Source: Oasisia sp. SBJ-2009 (Eukaryota > Annelida > Polychaeta > Sabellida > Siboglinidae). From it: DNA of 64,000 nt. The stretch covers positions 40,572,700-40,636,699 of the forward strand of contig OZ024865.1 of assembly GCA_964017155.1 (NCBI GenBank), written 5' to 3'. The translations under genes and the position numbers were made by a program. Shown in pieces: positions 23,457 through 35,167 of this stretch (positions are counted from its first letter, which is position 1; the number at the start of each line of letters is the position of its first letter). Below the pieces are notes generated by a model. It saw nothing but the letters and a program-made list of their open reading frames with translations, did no database searches and had not been told where the DNA came from.

Positions 23457-24546
23457 GAAGATTACCTAGTGTTGGTGTGGGTGTTTCCCCATTGGACTTG
23501 TCATTTAATTAACTTAGTTGATTGCTATTGTCGTATTGATGTATTTTGTCTTGTGGAGCTTGTTGTTTGATATAACATAAGGTACGCTTCTTTCTAGCCA
23601 TAGGTACCATTCATAAATGTAAGAAATTCATGATTTTTTACATTTATTAATTACTTGTAATAAATTATACATAAATATTGTTAAAATGAAATTATTACTT
23701 CCAAGAATTATTATGTATATTTATGACACATATGTTACGTATAGTGATTTTTTTCTTACGAAATGCTACATTATTTAAAATTGTATTTTGTTATTTATAC
23801 ATAGAAATAACATTTTCATATATTTATTTTATTATTTTCAAATCATTATCAAATATTACAAATCTTCTTATTGTATTCAGTCATTTGTTTGTATTTTATT
23901 ATCCATTTAAAAGCTATGAATTGTTTGATCTAAAATGATATTATTAAAAATATGTAGTTGTCCATTCCATAGCTTTTATTATTCTTAAAAATTCTTTCTT
24001 ATGTGTACTGTTCCACTTTCTGTATTGGCTATGGCTATTTCAGATATTGGAGAAGCTATGAGGTCATCATGCCTGATGGACAGGTAAAAACGTTGTTCTG
24101 AGTTCCCTAAACGGCAACAGTTGATAGTTGGAGGTAATTATAAAATATATACATTCTTATTTACTATCAGGCATTTTGTAAAATGTTACGGTTACTTTTA
24201 TTTACAGTGTATAATTATAGCAATATAATTAAAATTACATAAACATAAATGTTTACAACAAAATGTAATTTCTATAATATGTGGTAATGCACTTATGGCT
24301 TATATGTTTTTATTAGTACATATATGTATGTGTACGAACAATAAATATTAATTTGAAATAGTTTTCATTGCATGATATCATGTTGCATAAATTATACAAC
24401 ACACATTAAAAAGCAGGATTATAATGTATTTATTTTCAATATAGATGCTGTAGATGCAGAAATATTGCACAATGTGCAACAGGAAATCACTGCACCATGG
24501 ATCACAACTTCAGCAGTTACACAAACAGCTCCAACAAGGTAGGTAT

Positions 24547-24551
24547 ACACA

Positions 24552-24599
<48 letters not shown>

Positions 24600-24604
24600 C
24601 ACAT
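24547..24604. repeat. (ACGC)n(AC)n microsatellite
   Basis: About nine CGCA tetramers followed by CA repeats, directly after an exon-like donor. Confidence 0.95.
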
Positions 24605-25385
24605 GATTTATGCTTATGTCAGTACGTTAAAAGGTAATTTTCATACAACATATTTGTTAAAAATACGAGAAAGTAGTTAATGAGTATAAATATATAGGCA
24701 CAGTTTTTGGATAATAAACTCATCTTTGAAATATCTGAAAAAAATATGAGAACGTTTTATAATTTTCTGTCAATAAGCATATGCTGATCATTTTGAAAAA
24801 AAAAATGCATAATTTCAACAGTGTGTTAGCTATACATAAACACTGTGACATTTATTTTGCATGCATGCACAGTGTGGACCAGTGCGGCAACCAAACAGCT
24901 GATTGACCTCGTCCACGAGAACATGACGAAAAACTCATGCCACAATAGCATGTGAAAGGGGGCTGAAGACATCATGAAACTAAATGGGTACACAGTCACA
25001 CCCAAACAATTACGTGGTAGGTGGAAGACATATAATGGTGTCTTCTTATAAACTGGTCAAAGAAAACAACCAAAAATGTGGACAAGGCACTAGAAAAATC
25101 CTTGGAAATCTGGAAGGCAGATCAACTCCAAATTTGGAGGATATATACTTTAAGACATGCACTACAAACTGCCAAGAGGGATTTTGTGCACCTTAGTTTC
25201 CATTTTATCTTCATGCTCCCATATTATATGTAAACTATTATGAAGCCTAACACTGAAAATCAGACAAATTGTGAAAACAAATATTTACTGAACGTATTGG
25301 GATGTTTTCAGTGTTTTTACGAAATTTGGAAACTAGGGAACATGGCTGTTAAATGTTGCTACACCTGGGGTTAAATAGGTGCTAT

Positions 25386-25511
25386 AATATATATATATAT
25401 GTGTGTATATATATATATATAATATATATGCATTTAAAATTATTATTTACAAATAGTGTCATACATAGCATACAAATTGCAAAATTCAATATATATATAT
25501 ATATATATATA
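25386..25511. repeat. TA-rich microsatellites
   Basis: Two TA tracts at about 25386-25430 and 25488-25511. Confidence 0.9.
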
Positions 25512-27730
25512 CACCTGTACATGCTTCTTCTAATAATTTGCAAACTTCTAAGTGAAAGGCCAGGGCCATGTGTCCTTGCACAACTGTGGCTTCTACATGT
25601 GTTCCATGCAACAGCAACATGCTCGTAGCCTTTGTCATGATATTGAAGAGTTAGACACTACAGGATGTGAATTGGATTTTATATTTCCCCTGACATAGCC
25701 ATATATGTAAAATGTATGCATATAGTAATGATACATGTGTAGTTCTACATTTAGTGTGTAGTGGAGATACTGGTATTGTTGAGATGTTTTCATGTAGGAA
25801 ATCAGCAATAGTTTGTTTGACATTTATATGTTATAATGGTTAATATATGAAGTTTTTTTAAAGGTGTTATGTTTTACTTTTAGTAAAAATCTTGTTTTGA
25901 CATTTTTCTGTATTGTAATTTGTTCATGGTGTGCCATTGTTAAAAAAAAATCAGTATTAATACAGTGATTTGTTCCTACAATATGTACATTACCATTGTG
26001 AAGGATTGACTATGATGGTATTATTTTGTTTAAATATGTGACATGCGAGTTGTTGTTTTACATGTTTCAGGCTTACTTAATAAGAATATGTAGAAGTAAT
26101 TACTGTTGGGTTCACATTTGTATGGTATTAATGTGCAAAACATTAAAACTTTGTATGGAATATATCACACAATGACTGACAACAAGTGTTTACTGTGTAT
26201 AGTTACATATGTTTATTGCTTATGTTCCTTCACACTACGTATGATACATGTTAATGTGCATCCATGTTTTACAAAAAAACATGTTATAGCATTTATATAA
26301 CAAATTCTATAATACAAATTATCAGCTTTCACAACTGTTTTATGCTTTACAGTGACAAATACAACACAACGAAGAATATTTATTCATATACATATTTACA
26401 TGAGTGACATACATTATTCCACGATTACAATAGTATGTATAATAATAAGAATAAAATAAAAGAGTTATTTATATGCAAGCTGTAGCACAACAGAAATATA
26501 TATGTGGACAAACACATTGCGAATCTCTACAACATAACAATAGTGAGGTAATTTAAAAGTGCACATTGTTACAAAATTACTTTTATGTCTTATTAAACAG
26601 TAGATAATGTTGCATAAAACAAAAGTACAACATTGCACAATAGTACAAAAGAAGTTATTGTGACCAAGAAAACAGGCATGCATATCATTGCATATTCAAC
26701 AGTAAAGAAGGAAAAATAGTAAATGAAGTAAACACAAGATTTAGTATTTTTGAACATTAATGATATGCAAAATTGCTATATAATCAGCACTCGGGGATGG
26801 TCACTGCACCAAGTAAATGCAGCACCACCTGGAATGTACTTGGCCTCACGTGGAACACGACAATGAAGTCAGCAGGCAAGTAATTGTGGCATTACATATG
26901 TTGCAGTCGATGATGGTCATCACGTAACCTGTTATAGAGGAACAGAAGAGGAAATAAACATGTTTATTTAAGCAAAATATAATTATATAGTATGTCAGTT
27001 ACAACTTACATCAAGACAAACGGGGCAGGTATATATAGCATAAACTATTATATGCAATGATGATAAAGTACAATACGTATAAGGATGTCAAGAAGCAGCG
27101 TAAACAAGTTGTCTTTGGAGGTGGTTTATAGACAATGCGTGTTTTACTGTTTACTAGTTGTTGTGTTATATGTGCCAGGTATATATTTACAAATAAACAT
27201 GCATATTAATTCATATGCATATAACACTGGTAAAGTATAACATTTATTTACATATATCTATCTGAAGTAAATATATATAACATAGACATCCTATGAAATA
27301 TGTATTCCATTATGCAAACAACACAACCAACTCCATAGCGAGCCAAAAAGCCAAGCCGGCCAAGGTCACAGTTGTGCCGCGGGCCCACGCCCACAAAAAT
27401 GACAAGCCATGCGAGTAAAACAAGTGTTTATTTGTTAAAATATTCCTTCATAATTTACGAAATGCAACTTACAACATCAACGCGGCTGATGTTAACTCAT
27501 CCGCGTATTGGTCGATGGCATGAGGATGATGATCACCATCACTTGACGAAAATAAATCATTACACAGTAGCGCCAAGGCTGCGTCTCCGTCCATCTTTAA
27601 ACGCGCTGGTTGCTATGCTGGTTGCTATGCGTCTCGAACGTCTCCGACCTTCTCCGAATCTATTCTTTTTCACGTCTCCGCATTCTCCGCGTCCGCGGAC
27701 TCCGCGGACTGCAAATAGAATACGCCCAAC

Positions 27731-28800
27731 GTCTTGCCAGCTCGAGGAGTTGCGCTCAACTGATTTCCTTAACGTTCAAATCCACGTATAACGTTACTCT
27801 GACGAAGGTTTTGATTGGTTAATATGGAACCCCTGTTTAACTAGCCAATCATAATGAATTATTTGGGACATCCGGCAGAACGTTCTAGAAGGAAAGACTG
27901 TTCAACAGACCAATGAGAACACTCGTTTCAAAATCGGTTGACGTAGCCTAAACGGCTTTTTCAGGGTTGAGTTTTTGGATTTGACACAAACAAAGCGACG
28001 TTTTTGAAGACGAAACTGGTCGTTTCTATGCAATTTTACATTTCTTGAAATGGGGCTAGCTTAGAGTTTGGAAGTTTTTGAACTGGTGGTTGATTTTATC
28101 AATGTGAGTTGTTTGTACTTAACAACTACACCGTCGTGATCAATAGACTGCCCCGTGATAGTCAGAACGCGTACGCGTTTGATTACGTATACGCTCGCGG
28201 TGACGTATTTAATTTTACATAGTCATCGCGGGAAAACCGGCTTCCTCTTCATGCCGATAAAACGCGGGTCCTTTGATATATTTGCTTCCTCCGCAAAACG
28301 TTGAATTCCGACGCTGAGAACTACAGAGAAATGTATATTGTATAACTTATTTCTGCATAAATAAAAACAGTTCTTTGTGTTTGTGAATAAAGCCAAATTT
28401 GCCCCTGATTCTACGTCCATCTATCTGCCATTCTCTGTCTCCTTCTATATTCCCCTACTCCTCTCACCCTTTGTTTTAGACGCCTGTTGAATTTGGAAGA
28501 TTGTGCATGTCTCGAAGTAAAGGTGTGACACTGACAATGACGTGTGTGCACAGGGGCGGTGACTGTTTGTGTACTTCCTGTATAGCCTGGCGAATTAGTT
28601 ACTCAATGTTGCATAAAAGTAGAGAATTGTCATAATCGGTACCGTGATTACGAAGAACTAAGTTGTCTCTGGCATAACACTCATTTATATAATGAATTTC
28701 AACACTTCCCGCAGACTACCATTCCTTCTAATGTTTGCCGTCTCTCAGACATCTTTCACACGCCACCGACAACGGTCGTACTGGCATGTGTTAGGTTAGC
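27731..28800. other. Intergenic, no gene recognised
   Basis: Contains a CpG-bearing palindromic patch near 28165 (AACGCGTACGCGTT). No exon could be supported on either strand. Confidence 0.4.
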
Positions 28801-28809
28801 ACATTGACC

Positions 28810-29670
28810 TTAAAGGACAAAAAAAGGCTACGGTTTCGTGTCATACACCTAATAGAGTTTATACAAAGTAACAATTTCCACATACACTCAATTTTTTAAC
28901 ATCAGCGGTTTACTCAGAATGTGACTTTAAAGTCTAAAATTCTAACGAAATCCACGATGGTCGAGCTAGACGCCGCCATAGGTGAAGGGTTAACTTGGCT
29001 TGGCCATTCAGCGCGCGGCATTCTATATCTCTGCTGAAGCCGGTCACCTTCCTGCGACGTTGTTAAGGGTCAACAACTTCGAGTCTTCTACAGTTCGTTC
29101 AGTTGGCAGCTGCTTATAGGCGTATATCTAAATCTGTGGTTAAATCTATGGTAAACTTTAGTAATTATGCCTTAGTGTTCGGCATACGGTTGCAATAATA
29201 GTTGAAACAACCGGTAGTATTGAAGCAATGGATTCACACTGGTGATTTGCGGGCGTACTGTTTGGAATCCCTCCAGTCCAAGTACAGTTCACTTTGCTCG
29301 GTCCATTTTGAGGAGAAATGCTTTGAAGTAGACATGTATCATCAGTTGATGGGATGATTTCAGCGATAACAATAATAGACAACTTTATATTTACCGTCAT
29401 CAGCATGTTACGCGCGTTGCCGAGTTGCAGCCATTTCATGACAACAGCCAAACCCCATGCAGGGAACCTACGTGGAGAGGGTCTCACCGTCGTGACGTCA
29501 TTCTTCGTCTAAGATGGAGTTGCTCACAGTATTTTGATGGCTGGGTATTAAAAAATATTTTCTCTGGTAAACCGCTGGCGTTATAAAATTGGGTATATGT
29601 GGAAATTGTTACTTTATATTAACTCTATTAGGTCTATGCCACGAAACAGTAAACTTTTTTTGTCCTTTAA
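28810..29670 (+). mobile_element. 861-bp TTAA-flanked element (Kolobok-like)
   Basis: It begins TTAAAGGACAAAAAAAGG and ends with the inverted CTTTTTTTGTCCTTTAA. The terminal inverted repeats are about 100 bases, sharing TAATAGAGTT, AAAGTAACAATTTCCACATA and GCGGTTTAC. TTAA target sites plus a THAP remnant inside point to the Kolobok superfamily. Confidence 0.75.
29166..29355 (+). pseudogene. THAP-type zinc finger remnant
   Basis: One frame gives CSAYGCNNS with in-frame stops; after a frameshift comes VLKQWIHTGDLRAYC, then SKYSSLCSVHFEEKCFE. The C-x-Y-x-C start, the central Trp and the C-x-x-H-F pair are THAP landmarks. Stops and a frameshift make it non-functional. It is probably the N terminus of the element's own transposase. 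Confidence 0.7.
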
Positions 29671-30090
29671 TATACTCTGTACCCCCCCCCCCCCAGTAGG
29701 AATTCGTCATCATAATGTGTTGTCAAAGAAATATCAACAGTCGCCCTCCTCGCATTTCAATCTCACGATCCAACGAGTCACCGAAAACTATGGAAGAGCA
29801 CACCCCCACCCAGGCTCCGGCTCAGCCCCACGCATATATTAATTTCGTTCTGACACAAGTGCAGCAGTAACAGAGCAGTTGCATCACAGCTGGTGACGGA
29901 AGTTATGCCGTACATGCGGATGGTTGACGTTTGAAAATTGGGCATTCGTGAACAACACGACACACCCTGTTGACATTATAGTCCTGACCATTTAATAAAT
30001 TGTTTTATAGGTTACGTTGCACATGATTGCACACGATAATTCCTTCGACGACGTCCACAATTTCTTCCAGCTTTTTCAGGCTCAGCAAAG
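29671..30090. other. Intergenic, nothing recognised
   Basis: A C10 run lies near 29684. No supported exon. Confidence 0.5.
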
Positions 30091-30091
30091 T

Positions 30092-31195
30092 GACGACAGA
30101 TTTAGGTGAGATGGGGCGAGACACAATACGCAGAAGAGAGAATTGTGGAGCTGGAAGCGAGGGTGTTGGAGGCAGGGTCTACGGGGGTGCAGATCCGTCA
30201 ACAGGTAGAATCCTTACAGGTTGACCTGGAGCAAACGAGGACGCTGGAGGAGGAACTGAACATGGCGACAGATGAGGATTTTGCTGAAGAAGAAGAATTT
30301 GTTTTATTATTTGACGATTTTTTCAAACCAATACACACATTCACATTATCCATGTCACACATAAATAATCAGAACAATACAAACATAACAATCACAGCAA
30401 ACATGGTAATAATGCGTATAATCAACAATACAACCTAGGGTCAGGAGACTCCTCTAAGACCTGATTAGTCGCTACCGAGGAGCCACCTTTCAGGAAATGT
30501 AACGTATAGAATAATTTATTCTAGAACAAATACTTCCAGAAACAAACAAAAAAATCACTAAACAAACAAACATAATATGGAGATGCATGTGCGCAGATGA
30601 CAAGATTATTGTATCTCAAGGCACTGTTTTAAATATAAATACTGAATGAAGTTTTTAGGTGGTTTTAGATTCTTAATTTTGCATACATACATAACAGTTT
30701 TGTCTAGTGCATGTTACTTCATAACTTTGTAAGAAATACTGTTTAACATACTTTACAAATCCCTGTGTACTATGTGACATAAGGTTTTCTTTCACTATTT
30801 CAGGAAGAGAGGTTGTATTAAGCCAATGTAGAAATCTCAGCGCTGAGAGTCCATGTGAAATCAATAGACTGATGCGGTGGTGGCGTGTGACCAGAATGCT
30901 CGACTGCTTACCCAGCTGAAGGGTAACCAGGTTGAGTGTGGAGCCCTGACGGAGCTACTCAGAGAGATGCGTGAGCAGCTGAATGAGTTTGGTGAGCCGA
31001 AAAGTCAGTTATGCAAGCAGGTGGCAGAGCTACAAAGCCATCTGTCCATGGTGAGCTGCGAGAGATGCGGCAGTTGGTCAGAGCGAGGTCATCCAAGTAG
31101 AGCACCTCGGGCTGCAGGATGCGAGTGGATACGGAGTACTTCCCATCCCAGGTGGAGAGGCTGGAGTACCCCTTACCAAAAATTAGCATTCGAAT
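30092..31195 (+). pseudogene. Two coiled-coil coding fragments, unrecognised
   Basis: 30106-30300 encodes ERIVELEARVLEAG and QQVESLQVDLEQTRTLEEEL; 30868-31065 encodes ARLLTQLKGNQVECGALTEL and LREMREQLNEFG. After a frame change at about 31060, ELREMRQLVRARSSK continues to a stop. Heptad-like leucines suggest coiled coil. No clean GT-AG sites join the pieces, so this reads as a decayed or retrocopied coiled-coil gene; a functional gene with unusual exons remains possible. No family was recognised. Confidence 0.4.
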
Positions 31196-31460
31196 ACCAT
31201 TGATATACCATGTGCCAGTAAGATACCATTGGTTTTTGAATCGTTTTTGAATGGTACTTGAATGGTCCTATGGGGGGGTTATGGCCAAGGGTATTTGAAT
31301 GGTATCCGAGTGGTTTTTTTGAATGACATTTTGAATGGTATTTTGCATTCTTTGTACCGTTCAGTGGTATTGAATGGTATTTCAAATTACCGTTGAGAGT
31401 ACTACTGAGTTCTGCTGATAACGATATATCATTGATACTGAATGGTATTCAATGGTGTCT
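31165..31460. mobile_element. Element made of self-repeating GAATGGTATT motif
   Basis: Starts CCCTTACCAAAAATTAGCAT and contains a GGCCAAGGG stretch at 31277; the interior is dense in TTGAATGGTA repeats. It resembles the 62665 element in design but not in sequence. Confidence 0.45.
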
Positions 31461-31742
31461 GGCGTTGGTGTAATCCGTAGACGGATACCGGATGTCGTGG
31501 ATCGCCATGACGCTGGTGTATTTATAAATATAATATTTGCTCTGCATAATTGCTTCCCTGATGATTTGGCCGTAAGAAACATGAGTTCCTGCCGTCTGAC
31601 TGTGGATATGGTTTTGTCTTGTTTGGTTCTTGAAATAAAGAATTGTGAAACAAGAATCCGGCGCTCCGCGTCCATCCGTGACAATATCAACGCGCCATCA
31701 CCGATAGTATGTAATTGAACTCACTAGCTGTATGGACATATA

Positions 31743-31990
31743 TCTCTCCCTCTCTCCCTCTCTCCCTCTCTCCCTCTCTCCCTCTCTCCCTCTCTCCCTC
31801 TCTTCCTCTCTCCCTCTCTCCCTCTCTCCCTCTCTCCCTCTCTCCCTCTCTCCCTCTCTCCCTCTCTCCCTCTCTCCCTCTCTCCCTCTCTCCCTCTCTT
31901 CCTCTCTCCATCTCTCCCTCTCTCCCTCTCTCCCTCTCTCCCTCTCTCTCTCCCTTTCACCTTCTCTCCTTTTCTCCCTCTCTCCCCCCT
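31743..31990. repeat. (CTCTCCCT)n 8-bp array
   Basis: About 28 octamers with a few T substitutions; the source of long SPSL/EREG ORFs that are not genes. Confidence 0.97.
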
Positions 31991-32229
31991 CTCGGAAATA
32001 TATCAGCAGCTCTATTAATCTGTTCATTTAGTCATACCTCTGAGCCAAAGACAACGTCTGGGCCGGCTTTTCTAAAATGTTTGCAAACATTCAGCTTTCT
32101 TTCGCGTGCATGATGCTTTGGTAGTTGTAATGTTGTTCTCCTCTAGTTGTCCCTGTCGTCAGGGGCGAGGTTGGCCATGAATATTGTTATCTTTTTTCAT
32201 CTTTTCTTTCCTCTCCTCACGTTTGTATC

Positions 32230-32620
32230 ACTGCGTTTTCTATCACAGTCTCCAACTCCTTCTATCTTTTATTGCTCTCCTCCATTCTCTACCCACTCTT
32301 TCCAGATCTCTCTTAACGTAGTCTTCCCATCGCATTCGCGGTCTTCCTCGCCTCCTTTTCCCCTCCACTTTCTGGGCATCTGCTCTCTTTGTCATTTTTT
32401 CATCTGTCATTCTTTCCACGTGTCCGGCTCATTTAAGCTCATCGCCAGTTTCTTCTTAAAACTTTCCTTCACTCCATGCTCCACTCTCAGTTCTTCCAAT
32501 CGTCTCTTATCCGCGCACCAGGCTATATACGACGAGAGGAGGCCTTCACAGGTGATAATGTGTGCACTGGACGGTGTGGTGCTTGTTGAGATTGAATCCG
32601 CTTTAATGGTGTCTGCAGGT
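32230..32620 (-). mobile_element. LINE 3' coding remnant
   Basis: Minus strand, two frames: ADKRRLEELRVEHGVKESF followed by GKRRRGRPRMRWEDYVKRDL then REWRRAIKDRRSWRL-stop. This is the RGRP-x-x-RW..D tail typical after LINE reverse transcriptase. A frameshift separates the halves. Confidence 0.8.
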
Positions 32621-32721
32621 GTAGAGGTTGTGTGCGGCCGGGATACCATTAATTGTATATGAGATTATGTTGCATATATGTCTTTGTAAGCAGGACTGAG
32701 CTGTTTAGATCAGAAAGAGAG

Positions 32722-32724
32722 TGA

Positions 32725-32799
<75 letters not shown>

Positions 32800-32800
32800 G
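32722..32800. repeat. (GA)n microsatellite
   Basis: Uninterrupted GA repeats with A/G-rich flanks. Confidence 0.97.
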
Positions 32801-32819
32801 GGAGAGGGAGAGACTGATG

Positions 32820-34430
32820 GAATACCAATTGGTTATGCTTTCCAGGCAGGCCACTTAAAAATGACCTTCTGTATAGTGTATGTACGTGGAGCAGGTGGCA
32901 GTCACCAATGCCCAATTATTTTAGGCATGGTTCATGGTAGGCCATCTAGCCTCCAGAGTTAGGGTCAATTGAAGCAATCAGATCATATGATATGGACAAG
33001 TTATATACTGTTTCCCAGTATATCCTTGCATGCAGGCAAATCGACACAGGCAACATGTGGACGATTTTGGGCCGGGATGCCCCGAGGCACCTTTAGAAAC
33101 ATTTAATCAAATAAACGTTTCTCGTGGACGTACTACCCTAAGAAATGCCTATACAACATTTAAAAAGTCAATTATGAAAGGCGCGTTTTTTAAAGAAGTT
33201 TTGCGATATCCAATAGCAAATAAATGAAAAAAATGTGTTCATAGTAGCAGTGCCCTAACGATTCGTCTACGTCAAATAAAAAACAAACCTCAACAGTTTC
33301 TGAGATATGGGAGCTAACGGCGCATGGCGGACATAAAGTAATGCCATAAGTATTCGGCCCAAGGACTAAAAAAATAAACGATCAAGTCTTTCGAGGGAAA
33401 CTATTTCACTACACACCGGTATCACCGGATGTTTACTAGAACTGCCGCCAGACGCGTGAGGTTGATATAAATAAAATGCATCATATCTCAGGATTAGATC
33501 ACGTTATTGGATCATTATGTTGCACTCGACCGTAACTGAAAATAACAATGTCATCATGATAGGCGTCAAACACATATCCAAGTAATTAACGATTTGACGC
33601 AATGTCCCCTGTTATCGCTCATCGTGGTCTAGGTCACCGACCGGACAGCCGTATAACTTATTTACACCCTGTGCTGTGACAGTCACAGTGGCCAACCCGC
33701 CCGACGGTTTGAGGGCAAAGAGCACAGTTGGTTTTCCTACTGGCGGCCATGTTAACGTTTTATCAGATTATATAAGGAAACTACCTGAGATTTGTGTTTT
33801 ATTTCTCGACATGCAGTCACCCCTAGCTACCAGTACTAGTGCGTGATGCCCCAGCGGCAGCAGTAGGGGTTTTGCACTACAAAAACTCACAGTCAAGATT
33901 GTCAGATACGCAGATGAAATTTAATCAAAATCATATATCTCAGGCTCTTTTAAAATGCATGCATGTGTACTGCCCGTCAATATTGACAACATTTAGCATG
34001 TTTTTTACATCCACAGGGTCATGTAAGAAAAGAAATGGCTAAAAATTACTGCACCAACAACTCTGCCTAACATGCATCATTAAACTGCCGCTACATCGTG
34101 GCACAGAATCTATTAGTATGCCTGCTCTGCTGTACTCATTTCACATAAAAATCATGTTTCAAATTCTTAAATGATACAATTATTAAGATACTACATTCGT
34201 ATGGGTCAGACCAGGAAGTCTAACTAAGTGTGCTCTGACCCGTTGGTCATCTGTTGTCATTGGCCATGTTGTGAAATGTTTGCCGCCCTAGTATGTACTT
34301 TGTGTGGTGAGGTCACAAAGTAAAAACATATTTTTATCTACTTTTATTGTGAAATTAAAATTTTCAATTTTCGGAAATTCATTGTCGTTTATATCTTAAT
34401 AATATTCTTAATTATGTTTTATTCTTCCAG
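32820..34430. other. Region upstream of MTRFR, no exon assigned
   Basis: No homologous coding sequence seen. The GC-richer patch at 33600-33850 is where a promoter or 5' untranslated exon could lie. TTCTTCCAG at 34423-34431 is a plausible acceptor for a non-coding leader exon. Confidence 0.4.
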
Positions 34431-34855
34431 GTGTAGATTCCACAAACCATAGCAAGAGCAAACTTTCTTGAGACATTTGATGAGGATGGAATCGATACTG
34501 CAGCCATTGTGATCATCAAGTGTTTGTGTCTTTCTAAGACTAAGTTTAAACAAGTATCACTTCTGCTCGAACAGATCAATTTAATCAAATTTTCCTGTTT
34601 TGATTCACATCTGTTGGACAAAGAATGGGTTTAATACCCTTTGCAAACTTTATATCTACATTTGCCTTTGGACACGGTTTGAACGTCTGCCACCGGTGTA
34701 TACGTGCCAAAGATCTCATAGTGAGATGTCTGCACTTAAACACCAGGCGGAGCTGCTGTATGCCAGTAGCACCACCTGGTGGGAAATATCAGAATTTGCA
34801 CATCACTAATGGAACTTTATCAAGATGTAGCCCGCTCAAGCATAGGTACACGTCT

Positions 34856-35167
34856 ATGACAATGCAGTCATTTCAGTGCAGAATGAGTCATGTGGTTTCA
34901 CAGAAGCATCAATGCTGGATCTTTGCCCAGCCAGTAGGAATCCATGGATATCATAGCCCAGGGATGTTGACAGTCAATGCACTGGCGTCGTCTTGTGTGC
35001 AACATACGTCAACAAGATGGAAGCATGACAAACCCGACTATCCACCGTTGCGTGAATCGGAACTTGAAGAAATGTACACGAAAGGCAGTGGCCCTGGTGG
35101 ACAGTCTGTGAACAAGACGTCAAACTGCGTTGTTCTTAAACATATTCCGACTGGAATTGTTATCAAG
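34856..35167 (+). CDS. MTRFR: MTRFR exon 1 (GGQ exon)
   Basis: Contains [13 protein letters not shown] and the GGQ motif; ends VIK before GTAAAA. The start codon is the least certain part (34625, 34856, 34862 or 34883). Confidence 0.85.

Larger units (their letters stand above)
22671..25193 (+). pseudogene. Myb/SANT-like DNA-binding gene remnant inside the Harbinger element
   Basis: Harbinger elements typically encode a Myb/SANT-like protein beside the transposase. Exon-like pieces with GT-AG edges are 22671-22689 (MAEYKK), 24044-24083, 24445-24538 (one frame reads AEILHNVQQEITAPWITTSA) and 24873-25193. The last reads VWTSAATKQLIDLVHENM, then GYTVTPKQLRGRWKTYNG, then in another frame YKLVKENNQKCGQGTRK. 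That order (N-terminal Trp, ATK.LIDLV, G-.VT..QL..RWK, YK.VK.NN) is the Myb/SANT-like domain pattern. An internal stop and frameshifts break it, and the exon phases do not join cleanly. It could instead be a low-expressed, misassembled gene, but decay is simpler. Confidence 0.6.
22471..27727 (+). mobile_element. 5.26-kb PIF/Harbinger-like DNA transposon
   Basis: Perfect 17-base terminal inverted repeats, GGGCGTATTCTATTTGC at 22471-22487 and its complement at 27711-27727, flanked by the 3-base duplication AAC (22468-22470 and 27728-27730). Both ends have subterminal CTCCG repeats. Inside is a decayed Myb/SANT-like gene. No DDE transposase was recognised, so it is either non-autonomous or eroded. 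Most of 25200-27590 is AT-rich with nothing identified. Confidence 0.75.

Noticed and set aside
26770..26940. Minus-strand PADFIVVFHVRPSTFQ fragment as Harbinger transposase
   Set aside because: Open only briefly and lacks recognisable DDE motifs.
28810..29670. piggyBac element
   Set aside because: TTAA ends would fit, but the internal THAP remnant and AAGG termini fit Kolobok better; not excluded.
31687..32113. GRERE / SPSLPLSL ORFs
   Set aside because: 8-bp CT-rich array on both strands.
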